Shown here: one piece after another, positions 1-8,423 of the stretch
Position numbering within the stretch: the first letter of the stretch is position 1
Layout: every line of letters starts with the position of its first letter
From: Nitrososphaeraceae archaeon
GTDB lineage: Archaea; Thermoproteota; Nitrososphaeria; Nitrososphaerales; Nitrososphaeraceae
Length of the DNA: 44,561 nucleotides
NCBI GenBank assembly: GCA_009377575.1
Contig: WHTU01000023.1
Span: forward strand, 1 to 44,561
Direction: 5' to 3'
Program-made: the position numbers and the translations under genes
Notes under the pieces: model-generated
The model's database searches: none
The model's input: only the letters and a program-made list of their open reading frames with translations
Told to the model about the DNA's origin: nothing

Positions 1-10
1 GGATGGATAT

Positions 11-703
11 ATGCCTGAATCGAAGATGACTGTCGTAAAATTGGTAATTGAAGGTAATAAATTTGAAATCTTAGTTAAACCTGATCTTGCTCTGGAATAC
101 CGATTAGGCAAGAGAAATGATTTGACCAATGTTTTGATATCTGATGAAGTATATTCAGATGCAAACAAAGGATCAAGAGCTTCTAGTGATAAGCTTTCTA
201 AATATTTTAAGACGAATGATTCTGGAGAGGTCTCTCGCCAGATCCTGTTGAATGGTGAGCTGAGTCTAACTACGGAGCAGAGACGAAAGATGGTAGAAGA
301 AAAGAGAAGACAGATTATCGACTACATTTGCAAGAGCTTTGTTGACCCTAAGACTCATCTTCCGCATCCGCCTTTGAGAATACAAAGTGCCATGGAAGAT
401 GTTAGAGTTAGCATCGACCCCTTTAAGAAAGCGGAGGAACAGGCAAAGTCAATTATCGACGCTCTCAGAAAGGTCCTACCTTTAAAATCAGAAATCTTGC
501 AATTGACGGTAACTATTCCAGCAAACCACTCAGCTCAGGGATATAGTGCTCTAAAGAGTATAGGAAATTTTAAGAGTGATGAATGGCTTGCTGACGGTTC
601 GGTTCGTGTCAAGTTGGAAGTCAACGCAGGCATGAAGGGTAAGATTATCGAAAAGATTGGGTCGGCGACAAGAGGAACAGCTCAAATAAGAGAAGATCTC
701 TAA
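11..703 (+). CDS. Ribosome maturation protein SBDS (Sdo1 family)
   Basis: The 230-residue product has the three-domain SBDS layout: an N-terminal domain (about 1-95, with the LGKRNDL and SxxLxKxF segments), a helical middle (about 100-165, with the HPP segment near 118) and a ferredoxin-like C-terminal domain ending after a GKIIEKIG segment. SBDS proteins help release the anti-association factor aIF6 from the large ribosomal subunit. It sits just upstream of the exosome genes, the usual archaeal superoperon position. The ATG at 11 is near the window edge, so an upstream partner, often a proteasome alpha subunit, would be outside the view. A second in-frame ATG lies five codons in. Confidence 0.93.
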   Translation: MPESKMTVVKLVIEGNKFEILVKPDLALEYRLGKRNDLTNVLISDEVYSDANKGSRASSDKLSKYFKTNDSGEVSRQILLNGELSLTTEQRRKMVEEKRRQIIDYICKSFVDPKTHLPHPPLRIQSAMEDVRVSIDPFKKAEEQAKSIIDALRKVLPLKSEILQLTVTIPANHSAQGYSALKSIGNFKSDEWLADGSVRVKLEVNAGMKGKIIEKIGSATRGTAQIREDL

Positions 704-814
704 CTCAAATTCACTTAAAATATAAATCCCATCATGTTTCCCAAATGAGAGAAAGAAATGACAAATATTTGTACTGAAGCCAATATGATAGATTGGGGGA
801 GATATTGATAGTCT

Positions 815-1618
815 ATGCAAGAAATTAAGAGAAAATACGTAGTCCCCGGAGATAGGATTATTGACGGCGATTTCCGTGCTCTTTCAAATGTGACTAAATC
901 AGGAAATTCGATATTTGCAACTAGAATTGGTATAGCGGAAGCTACAAGAGACGGGATCAAGGTAATTCCTTTGTCAGGAGTATATATTCCTCGTGTGAAT
1001 GATATAGTGATTGGCAAAATTATCGATCATTCTTCTCTATCCTGGCAGGTCGACATAAGCTCATGTTTTTCCGCACATCTGCCTGCTCAAGATGTTTTTG
1101 GAAGGGATTTTTCACCAGCCCGTGATGATATGAATAAACAACTCGCAATAGGCGATCTAGTTACAGCGCGAATCATGGCGTTTGATAGGACACGGGATCC
1201 TATGCTGACAATCCAGGATAAGGATCTCGGAAAAATTCCACGAGGCGAATTCTTAAAAATCTCCGCAACCCGTGTTCCCAGATTAATTGGAAAACGCGGC
1301 TCTATGATACAAACAATAGAACAAGCAACCCAGACGCGAATATTGATAGGACAAAATGGTATAGTCGTAGTTGCCGGCAGGAGTGCAGAAGGTACTCAGC
1401 TAGCTATAAGAGCAATTCGGATGGTTGAGGAGGAAGCACATACATCCAATCTCACTCAGCGGATTAAGACGCTCTTAAACGTTCCTGAGCCGCAGTCTAT
1501 TGAAACCATCTCAGAGTTGGCGGCACCAGAGGGTCAAAAGTTGGACGGAAGCAGCTCCTCTATTCCCGAAGCAGAAGAACAGGTGCAAGAAGATTTGGAA
1601 AAAGGTGACAAGGAATAA
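815..1618 (+). CDS. rrp4: Exosome RNA-binding subunit Rrp4
   Basis: This 267-residue protein matches the archaeal Rrp4 cap subunit. It has an N-terminal beta domain starting with a VVPGD segment, an S1 domain (about 60-140) and a KH domain (about 150-215) whose [10 protein letters not shown] segment is the KH GxxG signature. The last 50 residues are acidic and low in complexity. Rrp4 forms the RNA-entry cap on the Rrp41/Rrp42 ring. The stop codon overlaps the rrp41 ATG (TAATG), so the two are probably translationally coupled. A TATA-like box at 721-727 in the gap after SBDS suggests the exosome genes have their own promoter. Confidence 0.94.
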   Translation: MQEIKRKYVVPGDRIIDGDFRALSNVTKSGNSIFATRIGIAEATRDGIKVIPLSGVYIPRVNDIVIGKIIDHSSLSWQVDISSCFSAHLPAQDVFGRDFSPARDDMNKQLAIGDLVTARIMAFDRTRDPMLTIQDKDLGKIPRGEFLKISATRVPRLIGKRGSMIQTIEQATQTRILIGQNGIVVVAGRSAEGTQLAIRAIRMVEEEAHTSNLTQRIKTLLNVPEPQSIETISELAAPEGQKLDGSSSSIPEAEEQVQEDLEKGDKE

Positions 1619-2358
1619 TGGTTCAAACAAGGAGCCTAATAGACGAACATGGGCGAAGAACTGATGGTCGGACCATGGATGAGTTGCGCAATGTCAAGAT
1701 ACAAGTGGGAATAGTAAAAAACGCTGACGGTTCAGCCTATATTGAGTTTGGGAAAAACAGAATTATTGCGGCTGTCTATGGTCCCAGAGAAGTCCATCCG
1801 AAACACTTGGCACAACCTGATAGATGTGTCTTAAGGTGTAGATATCATATGTCACCATTTTCAACCGATACCCGTAAGAATCCTGCCCCTTCAAGAAGAG
1901 AAGTTGAAATTTCGAAAGTGATGAGAGAAGCGTTGGAGCCATCGCTGATGCTCGAAGATTATCCTAGGGCAGCAATCGATGTATTTGTTGAAGTTTTACA
2001 AGCAGACGGTGGCTCGAGATGCGCTGGCATTACTGCAGCATCAGTTGCCTTGGCCGATGCCGGCATTAACATGCGAGATATTGTTCCTGCATGCGCAGCT
2101 GGAAAGGTTGATGGGAAGATCGTTCTAGACATTAACGATGTTGAAGATAAGGAAGGGAGCGCAGATATGCCATTGGCGTACATGCCACATCTTGAACGAG
2201 TGACTCTTCTGCAGCTGGACGGCATTTTAAACCAGGAAGAGTTTAATGAGTGTCTCGACAAGGCGTTACAGGGTTGCAAAATGATTTATGAGATTCAAAG
2301 AAGAGCACTTATTCAAAAATACTTTGGAGACGAACAGGAGTTGAAAGAGGAGTCTTGA
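1618..2358 (+). CDS. rrp41: Exosome catalytic subunit Rrp41
   Basis: This 246-residue RNase PH-fold protein is the phosphorolytic subunit of the archaeal exosome. The N-terminal [12 protein letters not shown] segment is typical. The active-site region [15 protein letters not shown] (about residues 178-192) keeps the acidic residues that mark Rrp41 rather than inactive Rrp42. It degrades RNA 3'-5' with phosphate and can add A-rich tails in reverse. The start overlaps the rrp4 stop and the stop overlaps the rrp42 start, so this is a tightly coupled operon. Confidence 0.95.
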   Translation: MVQTRSLIDEHGRRTDGRTMDELRNVKIQVGIVKNADGSAYIEFGKNRIIAAVYGPREVHPKHLAQPDRCVLRCRYHMSPFSTDTRKNPAPSRREVEISKVMREALEPSLMLEDYPRAAIDVFVEVLQADGGSRCAGITAASVALADAGINMRDIVPACAAGKVDGKIVLDINDVEDKEGSADMPLAYMPHLERVTLLQLDGILNQEEFNECLDKALQGCKMIYEIQRRALIQKYFGDEQELKEES

Positions 2359-3185
2359 GTTCATCAAAACGTTCAACAATTATAGTAGAGCATCTTCGGA
2401 AGCAACAGATGCGAGAGGCGATCTCGAGATCTAAGAGGCTCGATGGAAGAGACCTGGATGAAATGAGAACGCTGGAAATAGAGCTGGGCATTATTGGCAA
2501 AGCGGACGGCTCATCAAGGGTAAGGTTAGGCAATTCGGAGGTCGTTGCTGGGGTTAAGGTGGAAACGGGAGAACCATTTGAAGGATTGGAGAACAAGGGT
2601 GCCTTGATACTGTCGGCAGAGGTCCTTCCGACAGCCTCACCTTATGTAGAACCAGGACCTCCAGATGAGGAAACTATTGAATTGGCCAGAGTAGTTGATC
2701 GAGGAGTAAGAGAATCTGAAATGGTTGATCTTGGTAAGTTAGCACTGATTCCGGGAAAGGTTGTTTATGTCATATTCGTTGATTGCAGTATCATAAATTA
2801 TGATGGTAATCTCTTTGATGCATCATCATACGCTGTAGTTTCCGCACTCATGTCTAGCAAACTTCCGGTCTTTGAGGTGCAAGAGGGCGAAGCAGTGGTG
2901 AACACTGGAAAAAAAATGGATCCACCACTCACAACTATCCCTGTATCCATAACCGCCGTTAAAATAGGCGATTCGGTAATTCTTGACCCAACTGCTGAAG
3001 AAGAGGCCTGTATGGACGCTAGGATTACAATTACTACTAATTCTGAAGGAAAATTTGCAGCCCTTCAGAAAGGATCGACAGGGTCATTTACGATTGACCA
3101 AATTAAGAAGGCAGCAGAAATAGCAAGAATTAAAGGAGAGGAAGTTCGAACCAAAATTAAAGAGCTTACTAGCAATGGTCACTAG
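2355..3185 (+). CDS. rrp42: Exosome ring subunit Rrp42
   Basis: This 276-residue RNase PH-fold protein is the structural partner of Rrp41 in the hexameric ring. It begins with TTG at 2355, overlapping the rrp41 stop by four bases. The [13 protein letters not shown] segment (about residues 26-38) and the second half, with [17 protein letters not shown], match Rrp42. Rrp42 does not catalyse phosphorolysis itself but shapes the RNA path and is needed for ring activity. Its 3' end overlaps the L37Ae gene by 11 bases. Confidence 0.94.
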   Translation: MSSSKRSTIIVEHLRKQQMREAISRSKRLDGRDLDEMRTLEIELGIIGKADGSSRVRLGNSEVVAGVKVETGEPFEGLENKGALILSAEVLPTASPYVEPGPPDEETIELARVVDRGVRESEMVDLGKLALIPGKVVYVIFVDCSIINYDGNLFDASSYAVVSALMSSKLPVFEVQEGEAVVNTGKKMDPPLTTIPVSITAVKIGDSVILDPTAEEEACMDARITITTNSEGKFAALQKGSTGSFTIDQIKKAAEIARIKGEEVRTKIKELTSNGH

Positions 3186-3408
3186 AAGAAAGCGTAAATC
3201 AACATCTCTTAAGGGATTAGGAGTCAAGTATGGAGCGACTGTTCGAAAGCGATACGGAGCTGTGTACAGAATCCTCAAGAAGCACAGAAAGTGCCCCTCC
3301 TGTGGCTCTAAGAGATTTTCTCGAATTGCACTTGGGATATGGGATTGTCCGAAATGTCAATTTAAAGTAGCCTCGGGAGCTTATGATATTAGCACGCAAG
3401 CCATGTAG
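3175..3408 (+). CDS. rpl37ae: Large-subunit ribosomal protein L37Ae
   Basis: This 77-residue basic protein has the zinc ribbon of L37Ae: CPSCGS (about 40-45) paired with CPKC (about 58-61) and a lysine/arginine-rich N terminus. It binds 23S rRNA. The gene overlaps rrp42 at its start and the Pcc1-like gene at its end, linking a ribosomal protein to the exosome operon, an arrangement known from many archaea. In many archaea the tiny RNA polymerase subunit P gene follows L37Ae; there is no room for it here. Confidence 0.93.
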   Translation: MVTRRKRKSTSLKGLGVKYGATVRKRYGAVYRILKKHRKCPSCGSKRFSRIALGIWDCPKCQFKVASGAYDISTQAM

Positions 3409-3658
3409 ATCAGAGATTAGATTCTTCTTCCATCAAAATAATCGAAGAGCTAGACCCGTCGCAGAGGCTGCTTTCTCTGCACTTCGTCCAGATACAACAT
3501 ACTTTTCAAAAGATTATTCATCAATGTCGGAAATTTTTCTCGACGATCACATAATAACAATCCGAGTGGAGGCGAATGATATTCCTTCGTTACGTGCAAG
3601 TCTAAATTCGTACCTTAGACTCTTTCGCTTATGTGTTGACACTTTATCGGATATTTAG
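3383..3658 (+). CDS. KEOPS complex subunit Pcc1-like
   Basis: This 91-residue protein resembles Pcc1 (CTAG/Pcc1 family). After a long strand comes a variable middle, a beta hairpin ending in IITIRVEAND, and the family's LRASLNSYLRLF helix near the C terminus. Pcc1 dimerises and scaffolds the KEOPS complex that makes t6A on tRNAs. It overlaps L37Ae by 26 bases and precedes prefoldin beta, a common archaeal order. The first 15 residues, encoded in the overlap, are unusual, so the true start could be slightly downstream. Confidence 0.82.
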   Translation: MILARKPCRSEIRFFFHQNNRRARPVAEAAFSALRPDTTYFSKDYSSMSEIFLDDHIITIRVEANDIPSLRASLNSYLRLFRLCVDTLSDI

Positions 3659-3701
3659 CGCTATGATTTTATGTTGGTGTTTGTTAAACCCTGTCATATA
3701 A

Positions 3702-4124
3702 ATGAGTGAACAAGAACTTCCACCTTGGCTGAAAGAACAAGTATCACGCTTTCAACAGCTCCAACAAAACTTGCAAGCCATAATGATGCAAAAGCAGCAG
3801 GTCGAATTGGAATCCGTTGAGATAGATAGAGCGTTAGAGGACCTCGGTAAGGCGGGTCCAGAAGACACTGTTTACAAGAGCGCTGGCCCATTACTAATTA
3901 AAGTTAAGAAAGAGAATATTTCTAAAGAACTGGAAGAGAAAAAAGAACTAGCTAAGACTCGTTTAATGGTACTTTCAAAACAGGAAACAAGGGTGAAGGA
4001 CAACTTGAAGGAAGTAGAAAACAAAATTAATCAGATGATAAGAGGTGCACAAGGGAATTTAGGGGCCGCAGGGGGACCTGGGATAGTAGGGGGGACCAAC
4101 TCGTCCGCTCAAAGCCCTCAATGA
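3702..4124 (+). CDS. pfdB: Prefoldin subunit beta
   Basis: This 140-residue protein has the prefoldin beta architecture: a first coiled-coil helix (about 8-50, rich in Q and heptad leucines), a beta hairpin with DTVYKSAGPLLIKV (about 55-68), and a second coiled-coil helix (about 70-112). The tail is Gly/Ser-rich and probably disordered. With the alpha subunit it forms a jellyfish-shaped hexamer that holds unfolded proteins. It closes the exosome superoperon; the 43-base gap before it is the largest inside the cluster after rrp4. Confidence 0.93.
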   Translation: MSEQELPPWLKEQVSRFQQLQQNLQAIMMQKQQVELESVEIDRALEDLGKAGPEDTVYKSAGPLLIKVKKENISKELEEKKELAKTRLMVLSKQETRVKDNLKEVENKINQMIRGAQGNLGAAGGPGIVGGTNSSAQSPQ

Positions 4125-4270
4125 TATGAATGCGATACCCACACAAACTATCTAAAATAGATCATTTTATTATTGCTCGACCGCATCTCAAACCATGTTA
4201 AGAGGGGATTGGGTTAGGCGGGATCCCAGTGGGACTTAGTTAAAAACATTAAAAACATTAACGAGAGAAT

Positions 4271-4287
4271 CACAATAGCTAATTGTG
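4271..4287 (+). promoter_or_regulatory. Inverted repeat spanning the XPF start codon
   Basis: CACAAT (4271-4276) and ATTGTG (4282-4287) form a perfect 6-bp inverted repeat around AGCTA. The GTG start at 4285-4287 is the last three bases of the right arm. Upstream is a direct repeat of AAAAACATT near 4243-4260. As RNA the arms would hide the start codon; as DNA the dyad could be a repressor site. Confidence 0.4.
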
Positions 4288-5028
4288 GGAGTTAGGATCG
4301 TAATTGACGAAAGAGAGAAAGGCAGTAGGGTTCCTGAGCTGCTACGTGGCCTTGGAGCTTCAATAGAATTTTCCCTTTTAGCGGTAGGAGACTACATCGT
4401 ATCTTCTCAGACTGCTATTGAAAGGAAAACAATTTCGGATCTGATAAGTTCCATTTATGACGGACGATTATTTTTGCAGTGTAACGATTTGATTCAATAC
4501 TATTCTAAGCCATTAATCGTGATTGAGGGCAACGCATTACTACAAGGACCTGAGCAGTATCAGTATTCTCAAACGAGGGATGATGATAGCCGCGAATCAT
4601 ACATCGAACAAATGCCTCTAATTTTTGACGCGCTAGCAAAAGTTGCACTAGAATTTAGGATACCTATAATACCAGCTCCCACCCCTGAATGCACATCCAG
4701 AATTCTCATGGTAGTTGCGAATCTAGTCCGTATGGAAGGATCACCTGATGGGCCACTGCTCAGACGAATTCGTAAGCAGAATCCTCTTTATATTCAGCAG
4801 TTATCAGTCCTATCATCCTTGCCAGGTGTTGGTGACAAAACTGCTATGCGTATGCTAAAAAAATTTAATACCCCTATACGAACACTGACCGCATCAGTGG
4901 CAGAGCTATCAATGATAGCCGGACTGGGAACTAACCGGGCCATTCGTATACGAAGGCTGCTAGACTATAGCAGTTCTACAAAGGATGCACAAAACGAAAT
5001 TCAGAAAACACTCGGTGATACTGACTAA
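4285..5028 (+). CDS. XPF/ERCC4-type structure-specific nuclease
   Basis: This 247-residue protein is a short archaeal XPF without a helicase domain. The ERCC4 nuclease motif is intact: DERE near 8-11, GDY at 35-37 and ERKTISDL at 46-53, matching ERKxxxD. Two helix-hairpin-helix units follow (LPGVGDKTA near 179 and IAGLGTNRA near 210). Such enzymes cut branched or flap DNA in repair and fork processing. Crenarchaeal relatives carry a PCNA-binding tail; the tail here (ending TLGDTD) shows no clear PIP box. The start is GTG, with a TATA-like AT stretch about 25-40 bases upstream. Confidence 0.9.
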   Translation: MGVRIVIDEREKGSRVPELLRGLGASIEFSLLAVGDYIVSSQTAIERKTISDLISSIYDGRLFLQCNDLIQYYSKPLIVIEGNALLQGPEQYQYSQTRDDDSRESYIEQMPLIFDALAKVALEFRIPIIPAPTPECTSRILMVVANLVRMEGSPDGPLLRRIRKQNPLYIQQLSVLSSLPGVGDKTAMRMLKKFNTPIRTLTASVAELSMIAGLGTNRAIRIRRLLDYSSSTKDAQNEIQKTLGDTD

Positions 5029-5404
5029 AGCTTGGGAAATCAGCTAAAATAAGCAGTCTGTTTAGTTTATCCAAAAGCTGTTAACAATGGATATGTTCAA
5101 ACCCTTATTGTTGCTAATCTACAGTAGCTGTGCTACTGGCCTGAAAATACAAAAAGGCTTGTTTTCGATTCTAATCATATAGTTTGTATGTGTGTAGAAT
5201 GGAACGTGTCCTCATATCATGGGAATGTAAACATGACAACGCGCATATTATACTACCTGCTTTGATAGCCAGAAGAAGAACTCGAAGTCACTCGTAACCT
5301 TCAACTTCATAAACATCGGATCTGATGAGAGCGAGACCAGGAACAACTATGTTGCACGAATTCAGAACGATGTATTTATAGTCCCTTTACGTTCCACTTG
5401 ATAC
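5029..5404. other. 376-base spacer upstream of the 5405 membrane-protein gene
   Basis: I find no convincing gene. The last 35 bases hold the promoter of the next gene. The rest has scattered stops in all frames; the best minus-strand ORF is about 22 codons and lacks a matching promoter. Confidence 0.6.
5373..5380 (+). promoter_or_regulatory. TATA box, leaderless promoter for the 5405 gene
   Basis: TATTTATA is centred 27-28 bases before the ATG at 5405, the spacing expected for a transcript starting at or next to the start codon. Confidence 0.6.
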
Positions 5405-5872
5405 ATGACAAGGCCTTTCGCGTCTAGGTCAAGGATTTTCTATATCTTACTTGGCGCAGGAATTTCTTTCATTGTCATCGGCTCGGCATCAGCACTTTAT
5501 ACACTGATCCCTGTTCCAGTATCGCTTAACGGAACAGTTGAAGCAGGTCAAAGTGATACATTGACTCCTAGCATGAATGTAGGTAATCCTGTAGCGTTAT
5601 CTGTCACAGGATCTAATTCAAGCATTGAGATTGTGGATCCTGAAAACGATGTAATTAGGTCGGTAACTAATGTTTCTGACTTTCGGTATAATTTTACAGC
5701 TCAAAAGGATGGACAATATTTGATATCCATAGAGAACTTGGGAAGTTCTGATTTGTACATTGCGGGCAGTGCTTTCACGAAAGGTAGCCAGATAGCCTTA
5801 GGAGGTCAACTCATGCTAATAGTAACTGGAATCATAGTACTGGGGTTTGGTTTGCGGGCAAAGCTTCGATGA
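5405..5872 (+). CDS. Small exported/membrane protein, unknown function
   Basis: The 155-residue product has a basic N terminus, a membrane segment at about 12-36, an extracytoplasmic domain rich in V, S, N and T (about 40-130), and a second membrane segment at about 131-150 ending in RAKLR. The central part, with its PENDV and DGQYLISIENLG segments, looks like a small beta sandwich of the kind found in archaeal surface proteins. I do not recognise the family. A leaderless promoter supports the ATG. The gene converges with pheA, with 15 bases between stops. Confidence 0.75.
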   Translation: MTRPFASRSRIFYILLGAGISFIVIGSASALYTLIPVPVSLNGTVEAGQSDTLTPSMNVGNPVALSVTGSNSSIEIVDPENDVIRSVTNVSDFRYNFTAQKDGQYLISIENLGSSDLYIAGSAFTKGSQIALGGQLMLIVTGIIVLGFGLRAKLR

Positions 5873-5887
5873 AAATACCCCATATTG

Positions 5888-6718
5888 TCAACCAGTCATT
5901 TCTTTTTTGTACGAGCCTAGAATCTTTACAAATGCTGTCTTTGGTTCTATGACTCTTAAAACATCCCTGATTCTTGCGTCAAGAACATGTCCCTCGAAGT
6001 CCGTAAAAAAGTTGTACTCCCATGGAGTCTTTTTGGTTGGACGTGATTCGATCTTGGTAAGGTTAATTTCTCTTCTTGCGAATTCGGACAAGATATTTAC
6101 TAGCGATCCAGGTGCATGCTTAACAGAGAAAATGATGGATGTTCCATCATTCCCTGATGGCTTCGTATACGTAGGGTCTCTGGATAATATATAAAATCTC
6201 GTGAAATTGTTTTTCCTGTCCTCTATTCCCACATCCAAAATCTCCATTCCATAGATCTCAGCTGCGCGCTTGCTTGCGATAGCCGCCGCATTTTTATTTT
6301 GGCCAAGTTTAATCATCTTTACTGCTCCTGCCGTATCATATACTGGTACGGGATCAAGCTTCTTCTCATTAAGATAATGCCTACACTGTGCTAAAGCTTG
6401 GGGATGTGAATACACCTCCTTTAAGGAACCTTGATCGGTTCCCTCTATTGCAATAAGACAGTGGTGTATCCTTTGATACATTTCTCCTATGACGAACAAG
6501 TTCGACTGCAACAGTAAATCGTATACTTCATTTACACTTCCCTCAATTGAATTCTCGATAGGTACTACTGCATAGTCGGACACGCCTGATAATAGTGTCT
6601 CTATTACTTCTTGAAAGGATCGCACCGGGATGGGCGTAGAATTAGGGAAAAATTGAATGACAGCAAGTTCGCTATATGCCCCCCTCTCACCCTGAAATGC
6701 GACCTTATGTACCACCAT
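5888..6718 (-). CDS. pheA: Prephenate dehydratase
   Basis: This 276-residue stand-alone enzyme converts prephenate to phenylpyruvate in phenylalanine synthesis. The PDT domain spans about 4-180, with the GAYSE segment at 13-17 and the catalytic TRF at 173-175. A C-terminal ACT domain (about 193-272) has GSLVNIL at 204-210 and ESRP at 224-227, the phenylalanine-binding signatures, so feedback inhibition is expected. No chorismate mutase domain is fused. The start overlaps the 3' end of csl4 by 14 bases, so the two are co-transcribed. Confidence 0.95.
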   Translation of the reverse strand: MVVHKVAFQGERGAYSELAVIQFFPNSTPIPVRSFQEVIETLLSGVSDYAVVPIENSIEGSVNEVYDLLLQSNLFVIGEMYQRIHHCLIAIEGTDQGSLKEVYSHPQALAQCRHYLNEKKLDPVPVYDTAGAVKMIKLGQNKNAAAIASKRAAEIYGMEILDVGIEDRKNNFTRFYILSRDPTYTKPSGNDGTSIIFSVKHAPGSLVNILSEFARREINLTKIESRPTKKTPWEYNFFTDFEGHVLDARIRDVLRVIEPKTAFVKILGSYKKEMTG

Positions 6719-7358
6719 TTAACGTCTTGCCATTGCGAATTGTACTAAAGGTTTCTTTTCCGTAATCTGCCGTCAATTTTCTTTCCTCATAGGTCCCGCA
6801 TTCTACACATTTAACTGCATTATTGATTCTCACCGTGTTTCCGCCGCAATTGTAGCACAGTGTGTAGACTACACCAAAATCCTTCTCTGCGATAGTGATG
6901 TGAATATTTGAATTGAGGAGGCTTACTACTCTTCCTTTTATAATATCGCCTACCCTGAATGTGATTCTCGACCTACGGTCCCCTCTTTCTCTGGGCCATC
7001 CGCCTTGTCCACCTGAGAGTGTTATACCCCTTGTAGTTGAAATGGCAGAAAATCCTGAGATAGATTTTGCATCATTGATATACAGAATTCTCACCGATAT
7101 CATGCTACCAAATAGCATATCAATATATCCAACAAGAATATCTCCAATTTTTGGCAAATTTGGAGTATTTTTTTGCTCAATCCTTACAATTCGTCTCTTC
7201 AAATCGTACACCTTGCGTCCAACCGTGCTAGATCGAATACTCCCATCGTCGACATACGTATTCTTACCGCTCTCGAACTCTTCTATAAATGCAACCTCAT
7301 CGCCAGGAAAGCTAGCTGTTGCTTTCATTTTTTCAATTGTCAAAGTGATAAGAGACAT
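6705..7358 (-). CDS. csl4: Exosome RNA-binding subunit Csl4
   Basis: This 217-residue protein has the Csl4 layout: an N-terminal beta domain with FPGDEVAFIEEF (about 17-28), an S1 domain (about 70-165), and a C-terminal zinc ribbon with cysteines at 168, 171, 184 and 187. Csl4 is the alternative cap subunit to Rrp4 and helps recruit DnaG to the exosome. The S1 domain carries a Gly/Arg-rich loop (about 116-132). A TATA-like element near 7374-7382 fits a leaderless ATG at 7358. It is upstream of pheA in a two-gene unit, apart from the other exosome genes. Confidence 0.92.
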   Translation of the reverse strand: MSLITLTIEKMKATASFPGDEVAFIEEFESGKNTYVDDGSIRSSTVGRKVYDLKRRIVRIEQKNTPNLPKIGDILVGYIDMLFGSMISVRILYINDAKSISGFSAISTTRGITLSGGQGGWPRERGDRRSRITFRVGDIIKGRVVSLLNSNIHITIAEKDFGVVYTLCYNCGGNTVRINNAVKCVECGTYEERKLTADYGKETFSTIRNGKTLNGGT

Positions 7359-7517
7359 TCTGTGTTCGAAAGTTATAACTGTTACAGGAATGACGAATTA
7401 TTCGGTTTTCATAGTTTTGTATCCACACCGTTGACATTGACAAGAAAGAATTTGTACGGTCAGACTTTCAAGCCCACGAGCAAACAACCTATTAGTAACT
7501 TCTTTACAACCTTAACC

Positions 7518-8249
7518 GTGGAGTTTATCGAATGGTTTCCTTATTATCAGGAAATCAGGGAAAAATTTGGCTATAGCACTGAGAGGGACCAAGAAGCCGC
7601 AAAAGTCCTATCTTATATGACCCGGCGAAAGGCATTAGATCTAAGAGTGCTAAGAAAGAAAATTCACGGAAAGAAGGTCATGGTGATAGGAGCAGGGGTT
7701 AGCTTAGAAGCTAGTATTTCCTACATCAAGAAAAATCGAAGCTGTACGAAAATTGTCGCTAATGGAGCAGTTCAAGCAGTTTTAGAACACCGAATCAAAC
7801 CAGACATCGTGGTGACCGACTTAGATGGGAACCAATTGTTTCTCAAGAAAGCGGATAAGCTGGGGGCAGTTATGGTAGTCCACGCACACGGCGATAATAT
7901 TCCAGTCATGAATAAAATAGTACCTAAACTTAAACACGTCATAGGATCTACCCAGGTAATGCCTATGAATAATGTGTATAATTTCGGTGGCTTCACCGAT
8001 GGGGATCGCTCTGTTTTTCTTGCTGAAGAACTGGGGGCGAGCCAAATAATACTTGTTGGGATGGATTTAGGAAATACGATTGGCAAGTATTCAAAAGATA
8101 CGGTCAGAGATTCTGAATTGAAGAAGGCTAAGATGAAGGTAGCAAAAAAATTACTTGCAATGTTGGCAGGTAGAACACGATCAGAGCTATTTGATACCTC
8201 GATAAAGCCAATTAGAGGTTTTGCCTATCTCGAACCAGCTTCAAGTTAG
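7518..8249 (+). CDS. mptE: 6-hydroxymethyl-7,8-dihydropterin pyrophosphokinase, MptE-like (DUF115)
   Basis: The product from GTG 7518 is 243 residues and matches the archaeal MptE/DUF115 family, which transfers pyrophosphate from ATP to hydroxymethyl-dihydropterin in folate or methanopterin synthesis. Recognisable parts are the N-terminal EFIEWFPYYQEI segment, VMVIGAGVSLE, the metal-binding VVTDLDGN motif, VHAHGDN and the FGGFTDGDR segment. The open frame runs upstream to 7173, but that part is antisense to csl4 and not protein-like. GTG 7518 fits the family's usual N terminus and has a TATA-like box (near 7489-7497) about 26 bases ahead. Confidence 0.85.
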   Translation: MEFIEWFPYYQEIREKFGYSTERDQEAAKVLSYMTRRKALDLRVLRKKIHGKKVMVIGAGVSLEASISYIKKNRSCTKIVANGAVQAVLEHRIKPDIVVTDLDGNQLFLKKADKLGAVMVVHAHGDNIPVMNKIVPKLKHVIGSTQVMPMNNVYNFGGFTDGDRSVFLAEELGASQIILVGMDLGNTIGKYSKDTVRDSELKKAKMKVAKKLLAMLAGRTRSELFDTSIKPIRGFAYLEPASS

Positions 8250-8326
8250 CAGAGGATGAATCATTCCGGTGATACTTGGGAGCAATCCCAAAAGCGGGCT
8301 TTAGTTTTTCATAAGCTCGGTTGAAT

Positions 8327-8392
8327 GCTTTTGATGATGCTACATTACATCCAGATTAGAAACAATGAATCGACATTTGACCTCTGAAAAGC
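8327..8392 (+). ncRNA. Candidate C/D-box sRNA
   Basis: A perfect 5-bp terminal stem (GCTTT at 8327-8331 with AAAGC at 8388-8392) directly flanks a C box TGATGA (8332-8337) and a D box CTGA (8384-8387), with 46 bases between. Internal D' (CAGA near 8352) and C' (ATGAAT near 8365) boxes are weak. This geometry fits archaeal 2'-O-methylation guide RNAs, but the guide target was not checked. The 3' end abuts the TATA box of the next gene. Confidence 0.42.
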
Positions 8393-8393
8393 T

Positions 8394-8400
8394 CTTATAT
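8394..8400 (+). promoter_or_regulatory. TATA box for the 8424-guaA unit
   Basis: CTTATAT is centred 26-27 bases before ATG 8424, favouring that start over GTG 8406 and ATG 8412 and implying a leaderless mRNA. Confidence 0.6.
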
Positions 8401-8423
8401 CTTTCGTGTCAATGCAAATTGAA

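Noticed and set aside
551-1017. Minus-strand open frames across SBDS and Rrp4
   Set aside because: Antisense to well-supported genes and with no protein-like composition.
5250-5330. 22-codon minus-strand ORF in the spacer before 5405
   Set aside because: No promoter at the right distance and no conserved features.
7173-7517. Upstream extension of the mptE frame
   Set aside because: It is antisense to csl4; the GTG at 7518 matches family N termini and has a TATA box.
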